Under the pieces are notes generated by a model that was not told the origin of the DNA, did not search any database, and saw only the letters and a program-made list of their open reading frames with translations. From the NCBI GenBank assembly GCA_028554755.1, contig JAPTOF010000021.1, forward strand, positions 4,079,501 to 4,143,500: a stretch of DNA of 64,000 nucleotides, in the 5' to 3' direction. Position 1 is the stretch's first letter. The number at the start of each line of letters is the position of its first letter. Of this stretch, positions 1 to 11,000 are shown piece after piece. The position numbers and the translations under genes were made by a program. The stretch comes from Cordia subcordata (taxonomy: Eukaryota; Streptophyta; Magnoliopsida; Boraginales; Cordiaceae).

Positions 1-33
1 GTGCCGAATTTCATCTCTCTCTTTTGATTGCTA
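1..33. repeat. Direct repeat, copy 1 (second copy 3188-3220)
   Basis: The first 33 bases recur at 3188-3220 with two mismatches (both begin GTGCCGA and run through TCATCTCTCTCTTTTGATT). Copy 1 directly abuts the CTAG terminus of the Helitron, so it should be flanking DNA rather than Helitron interior, yet the second copy lies inside the region I assign to the Helitron. It may belong to an older repeat present on both sides of an insertion. The window edge prevents seeing how far copy 1 extends. Confidence 0.7.
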
Positions 34-62
34 CTAGTTTTATAGGGTCGTGCAAGGCACGA
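34..62 (-). mobile_element. Helitron 3' terminus (hairpin + CTAG)
   Basis: Read on the minus strand, a 6-bp GC-rich stem (TCGTGC/GCACGA, loop of 3 nt, 48-62) is followed after 10 nt by CTAG and then a T in the flank. This is the arrangement of plant Helitron 3' ends: a short hairpin about 10 nt before CTRR, with insertion between A and T. The helicase remnant further right on the same strand (3843-4022) supports the assignment. Confidence 0.65.
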
Positions 63-420
63 TTGTTGCCCAATGCTATTATCATAGAATATTATGGAAA
101 TTACAATTTGATAAGTAGAATTTGACACAATAAATATACAAATAAGAAATAATACATCTTAATTTGTATATTCATATATACCAATTATATCCAACACAAA
201 GAAAAAGTGTATCTAGAATTATGTGCACCAATCTACACTAGTTTCTATTTATAAGAGATAGCCAAACCACATCCAAAACATTCTCTCCAAATTATTGATG
301 ATGTATATCAAATATTGCTAATTCATGTAACTTACAGAATACAGTAATTGCGTATTATACTTGTAGTCAATCTTTCCCATAGTTATTTCTTTTTAAGAAG
401 TGTAGTCCATTATATTGCAA

Positions 421-528
421 ATATCACAATCGAAAAGAGATGAAATTTTGATCAAAGTTTACAATCACAATTTTATAGATATCACAATCTAGAAGAGATG
501 AAATTTTGATCAAAGTTTACAACCACTT
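421..528. repeat. Two-copy tandem repeat, 58-bp period
   Basis: The unit starts ATATCACAATC and contains GATGAAATTTTGATCAAAG. Copy 1 is 421-478 and copy 2 is 479-528, the second slightly shorter with a few substitutions. It is noncoding and lies within the Helitron-derived region. Confidence 0.85.
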
Positions 529-1150
529 TGGTGTCTAATTCATAATATTACTAATACTCATATGAATAGAAGCTAATGACAGACCCATGTAATAGCATAC
601 TAATTCAAATTTAGAGGAAGAAAAACTAAGTAAAATTTTCATCTAAAAAATACCTGAAAGTACTTATATTAGAAAAAAAGAGAAAACTAAAAAGGGGAAA
701 ATGACAGCGAGCTCTTTTTCTTTCATACAGTAATAAAAGAAAGCCTCCTCCCTGCCCTCCCCTCCCCCCCAAAAAAAAAGTTAAGCTGACAAAGGGAAAG
801 TGTGAAGAGATTAAATTATTAAGACATACTACAATTTTTGGATATTAAGGGCACTAAGGAATTTGAGAGGAATCCAAACTATCTCAGTTAATTGCGGAGC
901 AGCATAATGTATAAAAAAAAAGACTTAAAAAAGGAAATTTTTTGAAATATATGTCAAATTCCTATCCCAATCAAAAAGTCATAAAACAAAAAAGATTAGA
1001 TAGATCTATCTTACCTCTTTGATAATTCAACATTTAAAAAAACATAAGCAGACACCTATATGCATCATTCCGGATCATTAAAATTTGACACCTAGAACAC
1101 AACCAAACTTTCGACAAAAATGCACCTTTTATTAACAAAAATAAAGCTCA

Positions 1151-1316
1151 AAGATTTGTTTAGTGGTCCTACACTTTTTTTTATATGTTAAGCAGGCCCA
1201 ATATAAATAAAAAAAGTGTAGGACCACTAAACAAATCCTTACACAAGCATTAACTGGGCCATCCAAAGATTTGTTTAGTGGTCCTGCACTTTTTTTTTTA
1301 TATTGGGCCTGCTTAA
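1151..1316. mobile_element. Foldback (snap-back) repeat, MITE-like
   Basis: A segment of about 33 bp beginning AAGATTTGTTTAGTGGTCCT occurs at 1151-1183, as its reverse complement at 1206-1239, and again forward at 1265-1300. The block 1188-1237 is nearly the exact reverse complement of 1268-1316 (about 49 bp, both ending in the GGGCCTGCTTAA palindrome arm), with a loop of about 30 bp. An RNA from either strand could form a long hairpin. No protein is encoded. The layout suggests a foldback MITE with an internal rearrangement. Confidence 0.7.
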
Positions 1317-1451
1317 TATATATATATATATATAATTATTTTTTGCACAGTTGTCTTAATTTTTAATTCAGAAATTGTGCTTGTGGAAAAGGAAAACCCA
1401 ATACGGATGTATTTCTATTATATTAATATAAAAAGAATCATTTTTTGGATA

Positions 1452-1486
1452 CTATTCATTCATGGTTCTTCTCTGTGAATGAATAG
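1452..1486. repeat. Perfect 11-bp inverted repeat
   Basis: CTATTCATTCA at 1452-1462 pairs exactly with TGAATGAATAG at 1476-1486 across a 13-nt loop. There is no U-run typical of a terminator and no gene next to it, so it is recorded only as a hairpin in repeat DNA. Confidence 0.6.
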
Positions 1487-2807
1487 CACAAAAAAAAAAT
1501 AGCAATGTTGTAATAAAAAAAGGCATGACTATTAACGCAATTTTATATAGTATTTGTAGTGACAAATTTGTAATTTTTATACTTGTCATGATAAAATTAT
1601 AATATTATAATTAGTCCTTTTTTTTTCCTTCCCTAGCAAAATGATTTGTTTTATCTTTTACTACTTCTTTGTTAATCACGTCTTTTAACTTTTATCTAGG
1701 GTAGAAATTGGTCTAAATTTCTAATGTTTTGACTTCTGATATAAAAAGTTTTGATAGGGTATTAAAAGTTATAAAACTCAATATGGTTAAGAGAATTAGT
1801 TTGGGTTTTTGAGTTCAAATCTTTAAATTTTTATTATTAAAATCAAAGAAGCTATTCCATTTAATAATTTTATGTCTACTCTATCTTTTTTCTTTCTTTC
1901 TTTGTCAATCAAAAATAATACACTTTCTTTTTCATTTCTATACTAATCGCACTTTTTTGCTTGGATTTTAATTGTTTTCCCTTTCAAGTCGAAAAAAAAC
2001 TATTCACTCAGCTAGGGATGGGAATTCAGTTGGACTTTTAAGTTCAAATATTTGAATTTTAGAGCAAAAAAATTATTAAAATCATAAAATTTGAGTATTT
2101 TTGCATATTTGGGTTTTAGGTTTTCAAAATTCAAGTTTTGACTTTTGATTTTTGTTCTTTGTTAAATATATTATGCTAATTTCGACTAGATTAAGAAAAT
2201 ACATAGATTTGTTAAATTGTGTTATGTAATTTATACAAAATCTAAAAATAGATTTCTGCTTTTACATAAGAGTGAAAATTGATTCAAATCTTTAAATTTT
2301 CAGGTTTAGAATTTTGAACTTCAAGAACAAAAATAAACTATTCAATTAGGCACTAAACATTATAAAACCTGATCATAATTTAAAGACTTGGGTTTTGGTC
2401 TTTGAGTTTCTCATTATATTTTTTTCTTGTGTGTTTTTATTTCTTTGTTAAATCGTATTGTACTAATTGAGATTAAATTTTAAAAAGATGTGAAAATTAA
2501 AGAAAATTAAATAATTACAAAATTGTTTGAAATTAAATTGAAGTACTTATGAGAATTAAAAATAATAATTTTTTAATCCGATTCCTATATAAATTTTTTA
2601 CCTATGAAATTCTAATTCAATTAGATCAAGTAAAATTCAAAAGAAAATTTAAATATTTCCACCTTCATATTCACCCAACCTCCCTTTAATTTTACAATTT
2701 TTTTCCACTTTATAATCAATATTATCTTAAATTTGTCAAAACAACAAATATACAAAATTAACACCTTTATCAGTTTTAATTTTTACAAAGAAATGTTTAA
2801 ATAAAAG

Positions 2808-3034
2808 GGTCTGTTCAGATTGGTTTTTTTTTTAATAGGAAAAAACTTTTTTCTTTGAAAATTGTATATTCTTTTTGCAATATCTATTTGATTTTGGCTT
2901 TCTAAAAAGCTTAAACTCTGAAAAAGCTCATATACAACTTTTTTCAAAAATCAGAATTTTCACCTTCTCAAAAAAGCATTTCTTTTAAAAGTTGTTAAAA
3001 AAAAACTCTTTAAAAAAAGACAATCCAAACAGCT
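2808..3034. mobile_element. MITE, family A copy 1
   Basis: The left end GGTCTGTTCAGATTGG matches the reverse complement of the right end (CAATCCAAACAGCT). Inside are A/T-rich blocks of the type AAAAAGCTTAAACTCTGAAAAAGCTCAT. The same termini and interior recur at 4507-4697 and 60075-60303. It is short, noncoding and non-autonomous. The target duplication is unclear here (ATAA-like on both sides). Confidence 0.65.
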
Positions 3035-3187
3035 ATAAGTACAACTTATTTAACTCCTTGCAACATTACCAAATTTTCTAATAACTATTTATTATATAAT
3101 TTAGATTTTGTATCTCTATAGTATTGGGCAATACGACGTTAATTTACTAGTACTGATAAAAGACCACTGGCCATTAGCTTCTCATCA

Positions 3188-3220
3188 GTGCCGACTTTCA
3201 TCTCTCTCTTTTGATTGCCA
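3188..3220. repeat. Direct repeat, copy 2 (first copy 1-33)
   Basis: This segment matches bases 1-33 with two substitutions. The similarity stops after ATTGC-A, where copy 1 runs into the Helitron CTAG end. Confidence 0.7.
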
Positions 3221-3699
3221 CATATGCTTCAAGTAGGCTAGTAAGTTGGAGAATGATGTTTAGATCTAATCTCTTTTTGATTTCATTTATTGTCTTGTTA
3301 TGTGTAAGTTTCTAAATCTTTATTCAAATTAATGTTAATGGATAATTTTTTAAATTGCAAAATGTATTGTATATATTATATTATTTTAAGTGTCTTGTAT
3401 AATAAACGAGTTTTATTATTGGAAATAAAATAGATTTGTACGTAAGGTAATGTTGTAAATATAACAAGCAGCTATTATGAAATAAGGGTTGTGTGATGTT
3501 AGTACAATTAGATTTTAAATTGTCTTGGTTTTTCTAAAATGGAGTGAATGCAATTAGATGATGAACAATTGTAGCAGAGCTAGTAGTTTGTTAGAGGTTG
3601 GAAGTAAGATCGTTTGTGGTGAATGTAATTTCATCGATAATCCTGGTTGTTTAAGTCATCCAAAGTGTAATTTATAAATGTAGAAAGTTGTAGGTATTG

Positions 3700-3844
3700 T
3701 TAGAATGAAATAAATAAAAGGTTACAGAATCATTTCAAGAGCTTTGCATCTTGAATGAAAATGTGAAGTTTTAGAATGAAATAAATAGAGGGTCACAAAA
3801 TAATTTCAAGAGCTTTTGCATCTTGAATGAAAATGTGAAGTTTT
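3700..3844. repeat. Two-copy tandem repeat, 71-bp period
   Basis: Copies 3700-3770 and 3771-3844 both start TTAGAATGAAATAAATA and contain CATCTTGAATGAAAATGTGAAG. The array lies just beyond the stop codon of the minus-strand helicase remnant, in what would be its 3' noncoding part. Confidence 0.85.
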
Positions 3845-4022
3845 ACTCTAAAATTTGGAAAACTTCATGGTAAACTATATTTTTTGTCTTGTTCATAGGA
3901 ACACTTTCATTATTTTGTAACAGACTTTTAAATCTTTGTTCACTAGTGACCCGTGAAATTGCGATGTATAGTTGGCCATGTGTAAATACTGGGTGAGACA
4001 AGTAAATACCAACATGTGTAAG
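3843..4022 (-). pseudogene. Helitron helicase (PIF1-type), C-terminal remnant
   Basis: Read on the minus strand, 60 codons stay open to a TAA at 3845-3843. They contain the motif [13 protein letters not shown], preceded by [13 protein letters not shown] and followed by NIVYHEVF just before the stop. This is the conserved last helicase motif and tail of plant Helitron RepHel / PIF1-like proteins, where the usual form is HGQLYVAxSRV. Upstream the frame is lost, so only the extreme C-terminus remains. Its strand agrees with the Helitron 3' end at 34-62. No function is expected. Confidence 0.8.
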
Positions 4023-4506
4023 AATCGATTATAGGGTTTATATTGATATTGATGCAGCTTCAAATACTTTAAATTATTTCTTTTTTTCCCCTCTCTTTCC
4101 TTTTAAAGTTGTATTTTCCTTCAGTTTCTTTCTTTGTCTTTTGGTTCGAATCATTGTTATATTTAACTAATACTTGGATTTACTTTAGTAATAATATTAT
4201 TTGTTTTATTTATTATTATATTGTTTTTATTTTATATGACGAGTATTTACGTTCTAATTGCAGCCGTACGATTCACATGACAATAACCGTGACCATCGAT
4301 CAATGGTCTGAAATTTGCTGTCGACGTGGGCAAATTAAATTGTAGAAAACGGCCCGCACAAACAAAGTGAGGGCCTGGCAGCACAAATAGTATGTATAGA
4401 AGAAGATAGCACCAGGTGAGACTACTCATAAAGCCAGATGAGGTTTTAGAAATATTTTTTTGACCCAAAAAGAAAAAAGAAAAAGTTCTAAAAATACTTA
4501 TTTTAG

Positions 4507-4697
4507 GGCCGATTTAGATGGGTTCTTTTTAAGGGAAAAATACATTTTTTTAAAATTATATTAAATTTATAATAATTATTTAATTTAAACTTTTAAAAAA
4601 CTAAAACTTCCAAAAAATTTTTTTTAAGAAACCAGAATTTTTAAGGTCTTTAAAAAATTGTTAAAAAACACCTAAAAAAAAGGAATCCAAATGAACC
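4507..4697. mobile_element. MITE, family A copy 2, with TTTAG duplication
   Basis: The left end GGCCGATTTAGATGGG pairs with the right end GGAATCCAAATGAACC. The element is flanked by TTTAG on both sides (4502-4506 and 4698-4702). The interior resembles 2808-3034 and 60075-60303. It lies about 85 bp upstream of the telo-box of the IPI1/TEX10-like gene, so it sits in or next to that promoter. Confidence 0.65.
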
Positions 4698-4783
4698 TTT
4701 AGGCGAAAAATTAGTGAAAATGGACCCACCCTCTTTTAATTTAAAAAAATAATTTTCCTGTTTGTAACCAGGGGTTTAGGCTT

Positions 4784-4792
4784 AAACCCTAA
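4784..4792 (+). promoter_or_regulatory. Telo-box (AAACCCTAA)
   Basis: AAACCCTAA lies about 240 bp upstream of the start codon at 5032. An inverted partner, GGGTTTAGG, lies at 4772-4780, giving a short palindrome. Telo-boxes are known to be enriched in promoters of plant ribosomal-protein and ribosome-biogenesis genes, which fits the IPI1/TEX10 identity of the gene downstream. That the box controls this gene is inferred from position. Confidence 0.6.
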
Positions 4793-4806
4793 GCAGCGTA
4801 CATAAT

Positions 4807-4858
4807 CTTCTCTCCCTCTCCCCCCTTCCCCCCCCCCCCCCCCCAAAAAAAAAAAAAA
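4807..4858 (+). promoter_or_regulatory. Pyrimidine patch and poly(C)/poly(A) tract
   Basis: A CT-rich run (CTTCTCTCCCTCTCCCC) leads into about 18 consecutive C residues and then about 15 A. Plant core promoters commonly have such Y-patches near the transcription start, so transcription probably begins in or just after this tract. Homopolymer lengths may be unreliable. Confidence 0.4.
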
Positions 4859-4920
4859 ATTTCAGACAATAGCTTGTATTTTGCTTACCAAAGCTCTATT
4901 GTGGCTGGCACCACTTCACC

Positions 4921-5013
4921 GTAAATACTCACCTGAACCTTGAAGAGCTGTGATAATTTGCTCAAATTGTTCATGAACTTTTTTTTTTCCCTAATTTATT
5001 TGTTTGATTTTAG
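4921..5013 (+). other. Possible intron in the 5' UTR of the IPI1/TEX10-like gene
   Basis: CACC|GTAAAT at 4921 and a T-rich tract ending TTTTAG at 5013 would form a 93-nt intron ending 18 nt before the ATG. Plant housekeeping genes often carry such leader introns. This rests on splice consensus only. Confidence 0.35.
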
Positions 5014-5031
5014 CAATTTTTGCAAGCAAAA

Positions 5032-8000
5032 ATGGTGAAACCAAAGGCACAATCGAAGAAGCAACAAAAGCGCGGCATAGATTTTAAGGTGAATCTATTG
5101 CTACGTCTCACTTCAATGTTTTACTCGACATCGATTGATTTGTTCATATGTTCCCAAATTCACTTTCTTTGTGCAGAAAATTAAAAGAAAAGTAGGTCGA
5201 AAATTGCCTCCGCCGAAGAATGCTACCAACACTGAAATAAAATCCAAAGGTATAAACCCCAAACTTTTCTTTTTCTTTTAATGTCGTATTTTCTCTACTA
5301 TTAATTACTATTTCTGTGTCCATTATTCTTTTAAAAAAAATTTGCATGATTTTGATGAAAAATTACCATTAGAAAGTATTCTATTGGCGTAGAATTAAGA
5401 AAAGACTGAATTGCTTTGCTGTTAATGTTTAGTTTTGATCGTATTTATTCATCCCTGTGGTTCAAAGGTACGAAATGAGTGTATATAGAGACCATATTGT
5501 TAATTGAAGGTCATACTTATGTTGTGGGCAGCAATTATTCTTCCCGAGCAGAGTGTAGCGTCAGAGAAAGCAGGATTAGCGGTCAGCAAAAAGGGTTTAA
5601 CACTAAAGGAGCTTCTTCAGCAAACAAGCCATCACAATGCCAAGGTCCGCAGAGGTAATTCTCTTTTTCTTTAGCATGTCATGCGGTTCTATAAAGTTTG
5701 GAGACATGTGATGTAGATGATTAAGAGTTTGTATGGGATGCCTGGCTGTGAAGGGATGGAATTGTATGCAAATAACAGGTGCAAAAGAGAGTTTAATCAA
5801 GTGTAGCTAAAATCTGTTATGATTGAATAGTTTCAGCTTCCCTTGTTAGTTATTTATGGTGAAATAAAATATCATAGCGTAAAGCATTGGTTTAATTTGA
5901 CTATTTTATGCTTTTACTTTCACAGTTGAAGTATGTTTTAAGTTTTTCTTATATTTCTCCTTTCCCAATAAGAAAAGCATTTAACTAAAATTAAAAGGAT
6001 ATACATGTGCTAAACTCTGTGGGATGAGTTAGTCTGTTTCATATGTGTTTTGTGATCCTTGTGTAACCTGTGAGGAACTGACCTTGACCATAAGCATTTG
6101 CTCTCTTTCCAGACGCATTGATTGGAATCAGGGATATATTCATGAAATATCCAGCTGAGTTGAAGTCGCACAAACTTGCTGTTATAGAGAAACTGCGTGA
6201 ACGCATGAGTGATGATGATAAACTGGTCCGGGAAACCTTATATCAACTTTTTAAATCCGTGGTTTTCCCTGGAAGTAAAGAGGTAAGAATTTGAACTTTC
6301 TCGTAGAAGTTCTCTTCAGAGTACTAGTAAAGTTCCCTTATACATTCAGTCGAAAATAGATTCGGGTGCGTATTATTCTATTTTTGTTAGTCCACATGGA
6401 GATGGGGCCTGCAGATTTATTTTCTTAGTCTGTTCAAAGGCCTGCGTGTTAAAGGTTTAATATGTCTAATAGAATTAATTATCTAAGATGGTGTGATACC
6501 TTATCTACCATAGATTGATTAATGTAGGTCTCCCTCATTTCCTTGGCTTTACTAGAATCTCTGAAATGCTGTAAGTTTCTTATTGACAGTTTACTAATTT
6601 TAAGTTTTCATGTCCTTGCTAAGTTGCCCTTTCTGTTGGAAGTACCCCTTAGTTCTGGCATCAAAAAGCCCATGATAAAATTCTCATTCAGAGAATATCT
6701 TGCATGAAGTGGGCTTCCACCCCTGGATTACATTTTCCTTGTACCCTATTGTTCTTAAGGTCCTTTGTTTTCCGTAGTGTCGGCTTAGGTTGAATATACA
6801 GGCAGCCACTGGCTTTTCTTATATGCCTATTTTCATTGGGAGTGATCAGCGGAGGAAGAAAAAAGATGACTTTGGGAAGATTATAGTTCTTAAACTGGAA
6901 ATCTGGGATTGCAAGTCTTCTTACTAAAGAAAGAAAGCTAGATCTGTCATGGATATTACTTATTGCAATAGAAAAAGATATGTTACAAGGGACTTTTATG
7001 CCACGAACTGGGTCCTCCAACTTCCCGAGTAAAATTGTGGTTCTCAGTATTTGAAGTACATCTTTGTCTTATATTGTTTCCTTGTTTTTCTATTAATGAA
7101 AATTTCAAATATGATAACGGAGATCCGCTGGTTCCATTCTCAGGACAATCAAGAGCTAGTTGTTTCCTTGATGATGGCATATATTTTCAATGCAATGACG
7201 CATTTGGCAATTGATGTTCGGTTGATGGCCTTCAAATTTCTTGACCTTGTTCTCCACTATTTTCCATCTTCATTTTCCTTGTACTCAGAGAAGGTATATG
7301 CATTAATTCTCTTTGTGGATATTTGAATTTACTCCAGATAATTTGCTAGTTGCTACTTGTAATTTTCAGGTGGTTCATTGTATTCAATTGTCTGTTTCAA
7401 ATCTTGGAGGCTATTGTTTATTTATATCAGTTCTCTTATATTTATCATATATCATGACTCTTGAGCTTCACTTGGGATGAAGTGAAGTGAACATCACCGT
7501 TGTCTCTATACTAGACCTGTGGGTTAACCAAAATTGAGACACGTCCATTTCTTTTCTTAACCAACATTATGAGTAGAAAAACACCACAGAGAGTGGGACA
7601 ATTGACCATTAGATATAAGTTGGACAAATGACTTGCACTCAGACCTGGACCTTAGCGTTCTTTGCAAATGTGCTAAGACCTCATCAGTATGATACATTCA
7701 TTCAAAATTCTGAATGCCTCAAATTATATTGCTGCTGTATTTTGGAATGGAATTGTTACTTAATGGTTCTGTTTGTTTCGTCTTGCTGGAGTGTGTATTA
7801 GCTGCTGTGATGGTTGCCATTATGTATCTGTGATTTTTAATTCTCAAATTTGTCATGTTTTGTCATCACTTAGCGGAGGGTATTTCAGGTGGTTGTGATT
7901 CTCTTAAGAGAGGATGTTCTTTTAATCTGCAGATTCTCCAGAGTTATGAAGATTTGCTGCGGAAGAACCAATTTTCTTTGCAGGAGAGGAGCAAGCTAAA

Positions 8001-11000
8001 GAGTGCTCTGACTGGGTTGGCTCGCTGCTTATCCTTGTTGCCATGTAATAAGAGAGAAGATGATTCAACATTTAAAAATGTACTTTCTTGGTTTCTTAGT
8101 GCCAGGACGGTCATCTACAATAACTCTTTACTGGTTATTAGGATCTAGAATAATTAAGTTAGGTACTTACAATTATTTATTATGAAGTCTTACTATCATG
8201 TGCATATTCCTTTACCTACCCTTACTAGTATGTAGTTGACCATTGCTTATTTGTGGTTGTAAGTTACCATAATTCTTTCTGTTTCTTCTTCCTCTTTTTT
8301 TCCTGGATAAGTGCTTTAGCATAAGAAATTTAGTCTTCGAGAATCTTTGAAATGGTAGTTGGCTGCCTTGGGGTTGTATATGTTGTTTGAAAGTTCTATT
8401 TTGCTTTAGAAAGTTATGTGTGAAAAAGGTTGTTGTTGAGAAAGTGACGAACAAGAACAATATTCCTTCGCCAGCACTTTTTTTTCCTCCCATGTGTTGC
8501 TGGAATATAGGTGCATTAACAAAGATGATCATCATAGTTTCCAGTTGTGATAATCTTGTGATTTCATTTAGGAACTTATTTGGAGTAAGGTACCATCTTT
8601 TATCTTCTAAATATGCTTTAAGAGAGATATCTTCTGGTGATTAACTAGAAAAACTTTCATTCTGTAAGTTTTGAATTATATATAGTTTGACTTGCTTCCT
8701 ATTATGCTGTTATAAAGAAAGAAAGTAATGTTGAAGATCAATGTTGAATCATATATAGTTTGACATGCCTCATTTTTCTTTTATCAAAAAAGAAAGTAAT
8801 GTTGGAGATTTATTGCTGCTGATTAATCACCATTGCTGCTATAATATCTCAGTTTCTCACAAATATGAGGGAGAGTGTTAAGTTTGTTGCCATTATTATT
8901 TCCTCTTCAAGTGGATGTTGGTCTTTTGCATGTGTTGACAACTGATGTAAATGACTAGTGGTGTTGCAAATTCATTTAACTGCCAATAGGAAGAAGGCAT
9001 CTTAGATGGACATATTTTCTCCTTGTTATACTAGCAGAATTCTTGGCCTTTTATGCTGCTCATTAACTATTGCTTACACAGGAAGGTCATGCTGAAGGAA
9101 CTTTGCTGGCTTTTGAGCCCGATGACCCTGAAGGTCTAATTGGTATGCTAAGAATCTATACATGTTATGCATGTTGCATTTCTGTAATGTTCCTATTTCA
9201 GCATCAGGTTTCTATTGTCATGATGGTGGAAGACTGCATCTTTGCTTGATATTATTATGTGGCATTATTGACCTTGCATCGTCTGTGACTTATGTTCCGA
9301 TATGTCTGATTTTCTGTGAGATCTCTAATTCAGTGTTCTGCTCTCCTTTTCCCTTTTGGTGATGAAATTGCCATGTCTGCTTGCTTCATTGTTGGTCTTA
9401 CATTGTTGGAGTTGCTCCTGGTTTTGCAACAATAATTGGTTTCAAGTAAAACTGCTGTTGCTACATATTGCACCTTATAATATTCTGCTTCTGTTTCCCC
9501 TTTTCACCGTTGGATGAGACGAAATATGTTCACTCTGATCCCTTTGATATCTATCTTTTGTTGTAGTGTTTGCTGGCCTTATCAGGAAGTTGCAGGAACT
9601 TTTGCCGGTTTTAGTTAGTTGTTTTCAGGATCTCATGCTGTTGGCACATAGTACGACTACACTAGATGCACAATCATTTGATTGTATGCTTTTCATTCTT
9701 CAAAGTTTAGATTTTGTGGTCAAATATTTTGTTCACTGGATCGGCAAGAAAAAGTTGCCAAGTCCATTTCCTCCTCATGAAGGACCTAATGTTACTACAG
9801 GGGATGATAATATCTCCCCACTGATACTGAAGAAGCTATGGGATGCATTTCCCCTCAACCCAATACATAACCTCTCTGGGAAGGTATGATACTATTCTAC
9901 TTCCAAATAATGCCCTAAATGATGTTTCTATGTTGTATTATTACTTTGACTTGATTTTTCCCCCTTATGCAGTGTCATTACATTTTTCTTTTGTTTCCCT
10001 GCACTCTATACTTCTCTAACTGTCTTGCCATTTGTCAGGCCTAAACCATAGATCTATATTATATAGTTTTCTTCATTGGCTTGAATCATTAATCAAAGAG
10101 CCGTATGTCATGCAGTAGTACATCAGACCAAATCCCATGCAGAAGTTCTTTTTGTAGTCAGCATTCTATTTCCTTTTTGATCCTTCATGCTGAATTTCTG
10201 ACAGGAAACTTTTCTTGAAAACCTGCACTGAATCCATTGTAACTGGCATGGAATAGGTCTAGGTTGCTGTTCTTCACCTCAAAGATCTGATAACAATTTA
10301 CATGGAGATTGAAGGTCTCCAAAAGTGTCCTACATCTGACCTTTCTTTTCCTTATTTCATACTCTGATACAGATGAGGCCTCTTCTGTTACTGCTATATT
10401 AGAATTTATTGTTACATCTGTAGGATTTTTTACTCCACAATTTTTCTCTGATTTTGTCTCTTTCTGATTTTCATCAATGTGGCCTGAAATACTTCACAAA
10501 GATGTTAATTGTGCTTTATAATCAGAAACGTGGTACATGTGGGGTATTCTCCTATTAAATGCATGTTTAACTGTGGTCCAAATGCATCATAAACAACTAT
10601 TATTGATTTTTCATTTAATATGTTTGCGATTTAATGTGACTTGCTATTTGACTGCAGGATGATGATCGATATTTCATGTTAAATGCTATAACTACCGAAA
10701 TATTTCTGCAAATGAGCGACTGGAACCACTTTCACCCTGCTTTATTGGAAAGATTTCTGGAATTTATTGAGATTTCTTTGGCTGAAAAGGTTTGTTAGAT
10801 TGCCTTCACTTTTTGAAGAGAACAAGTTAGCTGTTTGATTCACATTGTTTGACATGTTGTACTAATCTACTCATGTCACTAACAAAATCATTTTATTGCT
10901 TGTTATATGCATCTGAACTGATTTTGCAGTTAGTGGATTGCTGGTAGTGGTTTCCTATTTTACTGTCAATGATAACTATACTTGGGCTATGTAATAAGAG

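Larger units (their letters stand above)
34..4060 (-). mobile_element. Decayed Helitron, 3' part (approximate right limit)
   Basis: The interval is bounded on the left by a Helitron 3' end and contains, about 3.8 kb further right on the same strand, the C-terminus of a Helitron/PIF1-type helicase. The DNA between them is AT-rich and noncoding and has picked up a foldback element (1151-1316), tandem repeats (421-528, 3700-3844) and a MITE (2808-3034). No 5' TC terminus could be fixed, so the right limit is only where helicase similarity stops. The interval could hold more than one element, because a 33-bp direct repeat occurs at 1 and 3188. Confidence 0.45.

Noticed and set aside
3942..3970. 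ACTAGTGACCCGTGAAATTGCG as another Helitron 3' end
   Set aside because: It is coding sequence of the helicase tail (AISRVTS on the minus strand), and the hairpin is imperfect.
7855..7932. Upstream in-frame ATG and open frame before exon 6
   Set aside because: It is intron sequence. The AG at 7931-7932 after a T-rich tract is the acceptor, and family similarity starts only at ILQSYEDLL.
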